This document shows, in pieces, positions 58,500-64,000 of a stretch of DNA of 64,000 bases. The stretch is from the NCBI GenBank assembly GCA_003255065.1, contig QAOA01002180.1:1-64000 (forward strand), in the 5' to 3' direction. The notes under the pieces are model-generated. The model was not told the DNA's origin. It did no database searches and saw nothing but the letters and a program-made list of their open reading frames with translations. The stretch is from Cercis canadensis (taxonomy: Eukaryota; Streptophyta; Magnoliopsida; Fabales; Fabaceae). The translations under genes were made by a program, and so were the position numbers. Position 1 is the stretch's first letter. Each line of letters begins with the position of its first letter.

Positions 58500-59560
58500 T
58501 GGGAGCAGCACCCACCAAGACCAAAATAGTTTACAGTTTGCATCTTACCAAAGAAATAGTTTACAGTCTCTAACCTTCCAAGATTTCAATATTGCATTTA
58601 ACTCCATAACTACCAATACCTACAATGATGTGAGCTTGAAGAGGAGGATTTAAAAGAGGAAAAATTCCATATAGAAAACAATGATATAGTTTCTGAGTTT
58701 AGATTCTTTGTTTTGAATGAGTTGACAAAAAATTTATATATTTCAAGGAAGAAGGTGGAGGACAAGATACAAAGAAGAAAATGTAAAAAATAGGAAAAAA
58801 AAAATCTATATTGGGCGCTTGCCCTCTTGAAGGCAATTCAAAAATCTAGAACCAAAGAAACCAAAGAAACCAAAGAAATTATTCTTGGCAGATGGAGTTG
58901 TTTAATGTTCTCTTTGCAGTTTCATCTATAGGCAGAAACCAAAGAATATCATTTTCGTTCTGCTCAGATTTGTAGCAGAACCATTGGAGCCTTTGGAGAT
59001 TTGAATTTTCAATATGAAAATGAGCTACATCGTTTTGGGCAAGAGAAAAAAAAATTGGAACCATTGTTTCTGCAAGTTTAGAGAGAGAGAGAGAGAGAGA
59101 GGAGATGATAAATTTTAAATATTATTATTTGGCCCTAAAAATTTTTGAATATTAATTTTTGACCCCAATTTTATAAATTTATTTTCATTTAAACACATCA
59201 TGTGCACGACAGGTGCTCATTTCCGTCCATTATTGGAAGTCTGTTTGAATCTTAGGGGTAAACCGCACATTTTAATAGTTGAAGGAGGTCTTCCCTACAT
59301 TTTTAAAGTTTTGGGGGTAAATCGCACACAGTGTATATTTCAAGGGAGTTTTTTAGACTTTTCTCAAAAAAAAAACTGAGATGTAGATCAAAATAAAATT
59401 TTAAGAAATATTAATTAATAAATAATGTATAAATTATAAAAGTATTATACATATAATATTTTAATTGAAAAGCATCACCACAAATACTTAAAAAAATATA
59501 TATATAAGTTTTACCCATAAGAGTAATCATAAACTAACACCTCACTTGACCATTAGTGGT
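58500..59560. other. Spacer; (GA)n run and repeat fragment
   Basis: Upstream region of the A20/AN1 gene. A (GA)n run lies at 59080-59103. At 59115-59360 is dispersed-repeat sequence (GGGGTAAATCGCACA) related to 56455-56530. No coding signature; the frame 58879-59064 is not supported. Confidence 0.45.
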
Positions 59561-59564
59561 AATT

Positions 59565-59995
59565 AGGAGTGTAAGCTAAACTGGTTAAACTGACCGAACT
59601 GAATTGGACCTGGGGAAAATCGAACTGGATCGAGGGTCTTGGTCCAGTTCTTGGTTTAATTTTCTAAAAACTAAAGGGTTCGATTTGATTCTCGGTTTTA
59701 ATGAAAGAAAACCAAAAATAAATTAGACTGAATTGAGTAGGCTAAAATAATGTTGCTTTGGTTATTTTGAAGTGTTTTCTTTCTAAAATTGCTAAAATTG
59801 ATTCAGTATTTAGCTTTTTTCTTGTTCAAATTTTAAAAAATAGCTTGTACAAATTTTTTAACAAAAATCGATCGAACCAACCAAACCAAACCAATTCGGT
59901 ATGGTTGGATTTTACTTTCAAAAATTTGAAAAACTGAATCGAATCAAAGCGATATGATTTGTTCGATTCAATGTTGATTTGGGGTGTAATCATAA
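59565..59995. repeat. Degenerate dispersed repeat with internal inverted arms
   Basis: AACTGGTTAAACTGACCGAACTG on the left and CGAACCAACCAAACCAAACCA then AACTGAATCGAATCAAAG on the right are partly inverse of each other. This GGTTCGGTTT-type sequence is a common plant repeat. Ends and class uncertain. Confidence 0.4.
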
Positions 59996-60059
59996 ATGCG
60001 GAAAAAATTAAAAAAGAACAAAGAAAACTACCGACTACCAAATATAAAAGAGACTAAAA

Positions 60060-60222
60060 ACTACCTTTGTGGCAAAATTTGAGCCGTTCTTCAGATGCCG
60101 ACCTACTAATTGGAAAGATCAAAAACAAGATTACCTCAAACGATTCATTCCATAAACGTTCTCGCTTCCTCGTTTCTGTTTCGCTGACTGTAAACTCCTT
60201 TAAGCCTACAAAAGCATCGAGG
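60060..60222 (+). promoter_or_regulatory. Possible 5' UTR exon of the UBX gene
   Basis: A less AT-rich stretch ending in a good donor (GAG then GTACGAA at 60223). The coding start at 61949 lies directly after an acceptor (ATTGACAG), so an upstream non-coding exon must exist; this is the best candidate, without transcript evidence. Confidence 0.35.
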
Positions 60223-60708
60223 TACGAATTTCTCTCCAATTGGTTGTTTAATAATCACCTATAACGACAACAAATTAAAAAAAGAAAAAACCTCAGCGGA
60301 AATAATTTAATTTCATATCCCTTTTCAATGTAACATGAATTTGACCTCTCGAATTGATATGTGATTCTTGTTTGGAAGTTTCTGTATCTGTTCCAGTGAT
60401 TAGAAGTTCGCTTCTTTGAATTTGAAACGGCAATTATTGATTTCTTAACTATCAGATAACGGTGAATCCGAATTGAAAACTGGGATTGTTTGAATTTGAC
60501 AAAATCATTAAGTGTAGTGTGCGGATTCTAGGGCTGGAAGACAAGGGGGAATACTAATTAAAAAAGATGTGTCTATTATTTTAATTTTTTCATTTTTTTT
60601 TTCTTGTGTAAATCTGCTGCTACTATTTTGAAACGAGTGTTTAATGTCTGTCCTTCAGGATTGTAACCCATTTGTGGTTTGGAGATTCTTTTAATGTCCT
60701 TCAGGTTA

Positions 60709-60868
60709 CCAGTGCGTTTGGATAGAGAAGCATTTTATTGAAAAAAATACTTTTTAAAGTAGAAGCAGAAGCTGCAAAAGCTTTATAAATCTGGGCTTCT
60801 CAATAGCCCCAATTGTGGTTTAATAAAGTGCTTTTAAGAATTGTGAGAAGCTCTTCCAAACATATAAA
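60709..60868. mobile_element. Small MITE with GTGCGTTTGGAT ends
   Basis: Starts GTGCGTTTGGATAGAGAAGC and ends in the inverse (GAGAAGCTCTTCCAAACATAT). The ends resemble those of the gene-capture element at 10230-11490. No coding capacity. Confidence 0.55.
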
Positions 60869-61948
60869 CCAGCTTCTTTTGTATTTTTTTTTTCTCCTCT
60901 TTCTCTCTCTTTTATGGCGAAGCTCTTTCCCTAAGAAAGTTTCTCTATCTTAATGCACTTAGTGACCAATATATCTGGTTTATAATTACTTTTCCCCATT
61001 AGTATTTAGAGTCATCTTACAAATATATGTGGTTTATAATTGCCGTTTCAAATTCAAGGAGGGAAATGACCCGAGAGGATAGCTCTTTACAGATATTTAC
61101 TGGGAGGGATCCATTAAAGAAGTGGTTAATGTTTCCCTCCTGGAAATCCTTCCCAGGCATTCCTTTTTGCTAATTTCCCCTCCAAAGTACTGTTTAGTTA
61201 TCTGTGTTTAGTTTTTTGTCAGTGGTCTATGTTGGCTAATTACTAATGTTGCATGGCTTTTTTGTCATGCTAAGAGACATGCCAATGACAGACGACATTG
61301 GCAGCCACCTTTGAGGATATTGGATTTAAGATTCCACGGAAACAATACCTGTAGGATTGTTAAGTTTCTAAGTTTGAGTGACTTTCAGTTAGGTTCTTTC
61401 ATTTACAACTGATTGCCTTGCTGTTATTTTCTATTTGTGCAGGCATTACATTGGTATAATTTTGCTTCATATTCTTTGGTAGAAAACATTTTGTATACTT
61501 TTGGTCGCTTTTCTATATAATGGCTTATTTGCTTGCTGGAGGATCACCCTGTGGAATACAATTTATTCTTGTGCTCTTTCTTATGGATAGAGTGGAAAAG
61601 GAATTTGTTGAAAGGGAAATGATCACCCTGTCATTGGGAAACTGCCTGAAGGAGGAAAATGGCTTAGGTCTCAATGTAAAAGATCTTTATTGTGTAGACC
61701 TAGTGCATGAGTGTTATGAAATTTAGTTTTAATATAATCAATTATGTTCCCTGAGCTGCATTAATCTTATAATATCGACTGCATATGTGAATCAAATGTG
61801 TGCAATATGTTCATGTTAGTCAAATTAGTTGTCACATGACTCAAAAAAAAAAAATTTGATTTAACTTGTCATGTTGGATGTCAACTGTTGGAACTCATAC
61901 TGAGTTATTATTCTGTATTAAAAGCTTGGGTTTCAATTTCATTGACAG

Positions 61949-63992
61949 ATGGAGCGCTCCCTATCATCACTTACATTTAAGGGATCTATTTCTCAAGCAA
62001 TTGCTGAAGCCAAAATGCAGAGGAAACTCTTTGTTGTCTATATTTCAGGTAAGTTGATTTTATTTTATTTTTTCCTTTTTTCAGGGTCATATATAAGGTG
62101 TAGAGCATTTTTTAACTTATCTAGTCGAGCAATATGTGGTGATTCACTGTAGTCATTTTATAAGTGAGTTGTTTGATATTTATATGAATGTGTAAGTAAT
62201 GCAACATCAATGTCTTCAACATAATCAAATTTTGTTACATTGTCTAAGCTATCAAGCTTTTTGGTTTTATGATTTTTTTTTTTTTAATACCGGAATCCAT
62301 GGTCCACACGAGTCAGTGTTCAAATCATGTCAGACATTGTGACACGCTGGGAAATTGGTGTGTCCCTTTTTCCTCTTTTGAGTAATGATTTGGCATGAGG
62401 TGATGGCTCATGGTTGGACTACCTTAACCTGGTATGCCCCTTATCTTTTCGTGATGATCTTGATGACGTCATTATCATTGTTGGTATCCCTAACAGTGGA
62501 GCCTCATGCTGAGTGCATCATCTCCTAAAGGTGTTGGAACTCTTTATAATGGTGTTATGCTCAAACAAGTTACTGTTACTAGGTCCATGCTTTGCCTCTA
62601 GGCCGATAGTGTCTCTAGTGATTCAAACGTTCATTCAACTTTGGGGCTTGTGCAAGTGACTCGTTCAAGTTTCAGTTCCTGAAATTAAATTCTTAAAATT
62701 TCTCAGATATACTCCGCCCAGCTTCCTCTTATGTTTTAAGAGAACTTGAGGTCCTGTGATGCTCACATGTTTACTAATAAGGGTGTCATTATTTAGCTGT
62801 GGGTGTTGAAAACTTTGCCCCAGAAATTGTTTTGGAAGAAAATTGAATTGAATTCTGGAAAATTTAATTTTCTCCTACTTCTCCCACAATCTAAACTTAC
62901 TTTGTTATTCTTTTGGAACCTACCATGTCCAGTGAGCTGCAACTCTACCATGTCATTAAAACTCAGATCTTCATGATTCCAGGTAGTGAATAAAGAGTAA
63001 ATTGATGTGTCTTTCACATCAACTTTTCCCAAGAGGTGTTGCCATTGTAGATGACGCACCTAAGACAAACTATTCCATCAATCTTGTGCTGTAATTAAAG
63101 TTTAAATCAGTACATAGTTCAATAAAGGCTAAATAAACTGAGGAATATCAAATTTGGTATTTTGGGGAAACCATAAATCTTGGAGTTATCTCTTAGGTCT
63201 TGTCCAAATAGGAACCAGTATTGTTGAATCAGTATTATTTGTGGAATGATGTTTTGTCCATACCATTTTTTTAACAACTTCATTGCTCTATCTAGGATAT
63301 TTTTAAACAGAAGCTGGATGGAGTAGTCAACTGCTCTATTCAGGATATTCTTAAGGACCTAACTTCCAGAATTGAAACTTGGAAGGTCACTTTGTTAATG
63401 CCCCATAGTTGAAAGGGTGTACGAGCATTTTCTTTGTATGTACTATATAGTATAATAGTTTGTCATGGAATGAGTAGTTCATATTTATATGAACTTATTA
63501 TAGGTATAAAGAAATATCAGAAAATGTAATCTACAGTAATTTAGTACTATTCACCATGTAAGACTCAAGTATTTGGTTTATATACAATAAATGTTGGCTT
63601 TGAATATCATTAGTCTAAGTTTGGTCTGTCATAATCTTGAAAAGCCATCGTTAGGCTCATTCTTTAGAGTTGACCGAGTCATATAGAGTTTTGATCCTTA
63701 AAGTCCTCAGTCTCTCAATTATAATTTCTGTATAAAGTGGTGTTTGGTTATATTGTAATTATCTACCGCATTGTGTACTTTGTTGCTGCTGACTGTATAA
63801 GTAAATTGACAACCTTTATTATGTCATTAGTCTTAAGTTGCACATATTATTACTGTACATAATTATGGCATATGTATAATATGATTTATTTGTCTTTTAA
63901 GTTTGGTTTCCTCTTTTCGTTTTGATTTCGGATGTTCAGGTGAAAATGCTGAATCAAGTAATTTAGATCAGTCCACGTGGACAAATGAGAAA
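61949..63992 (+). CDS. Plant UBX-domain protein, PUX11-like, first two coding exons
   Basis: Exon 61949-62048 (MERSLSSLTFKGSISQAI through KLFVVYIS), a 1.9 kb intron, then exon 63940-63992 (GENAESSNLDQSTWTNEK) with a donor GTAAGT at 63993. The frame joins a split Gly codon. The N-terminal thioredoxin-like (UAS-like) segment with KLFVVYISG matches plant PUX11-type proteins, which bind the AAA ATPase CDC48 through a C-terminal UBX domain and act in ubiquitin-dependent protein extraction; that domain lies beyond the window. The ATG directly follows an acceptor site, so the 5' leader is spliced. The PUX11 assignment rests on about 50 residues. Confidence 0.75.
62049..63939 (+). other. Intron of the UBX gene; nothing recognised inside
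   Basis: 1891-base GT-AG intron. The segment 62290-63060 is less AT-rich and might be an old insertion, but neither strand gives a recognisable domain; the minus frame 62793-63059 has none. Confidence 0.5.
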
Positions 63993-64000
63993 GTAAGTCT

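Noticed and set aside
1-64000. tRNA or rRNA genes
   Set aside because: Pol III A and B boxes are seen only inside SINE-like repeats, none of which folds into a full cloverleaf by eye. No rRNA sequence was recognised.

Overview
This window is nuclear DNA from a flowering plant, almost certainly a core eudicot. The genes have spliced GT-AG introns, the spacers are AT-rich, and a full TIR-NB-LRR resistance gene (a class lost from grasses) is present together with plant-only families (PMT methyltransferase, SAP-type A20 protein, plant mobile domain). Ty1/copia elements, Mutator-like elements, L1-type LINEs, SINEs and foldback MITEs fill the spacers. I cannot name the genus. There is one 695-base assembly gap (57494-58188) and four isolated N bases.

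Host genes, left to right: an intronless CC-NB-LRR (RPM1-type) resistance gene on the minus strand (3225-6056); a six-exon Golgi-type putative methyltransferase of the PMT family on the plus strand (14543-20986); a four-exon TIR-NB-LRR gene on the minus strand (22438-26621); a two-exon relic of a brassinosteroid-type cytochrome P450 on the minus strand (about 55472-55978); an A20/AN1 stress-associated protein on the minus strand whose 3' part is lost in the gap (58189-58363 visible); and the first two coding exons of a plant UBX-domain protein on the plus strand (61949-63992) running off the right edge. The two immune receptors lie about 16 kb apart but belong to different classes, so they are not a recent tandem pair.

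Mobile DNA: a copia element with both LTRs lies at 28339-33087 and carries a foldback MITE. From 35120 to 55320 is a nested block. It holds a solo LTR (35120-37250), then an old copia element missing its left LTR that has been entered three times: by a 3.15 kb LTR-like element in gag (38602-41755), by a 1.74 kb Pack-type Mutator element in integrase (43292-45032), and by a 7.1 kb Mutator-like element in RNase H (46990-54101). Each insertion still has a visible target-site duplication.

Most interesting: (1) the Pack-MULE at 43292-45032 holds pieces of two unrelated host genes in the same orientation, a CYP94-type P450 and the membrane-anchor exon of a syntaxin; (2) the 7.1 kb MULE carries a plant-mobile-domain gene facing its MURA-like transposase; (3) a second gene-capture element at about 10230-11490 fuses an unrecognised host protein to a pentatricopeptide-repeat fragment; (4) stops in several decayed DNA-transposon genes are the C-to-T kind expected from cytosine methylation; (5) two isolated Ns sit between short direct duplications and look like contig-join artefacts.
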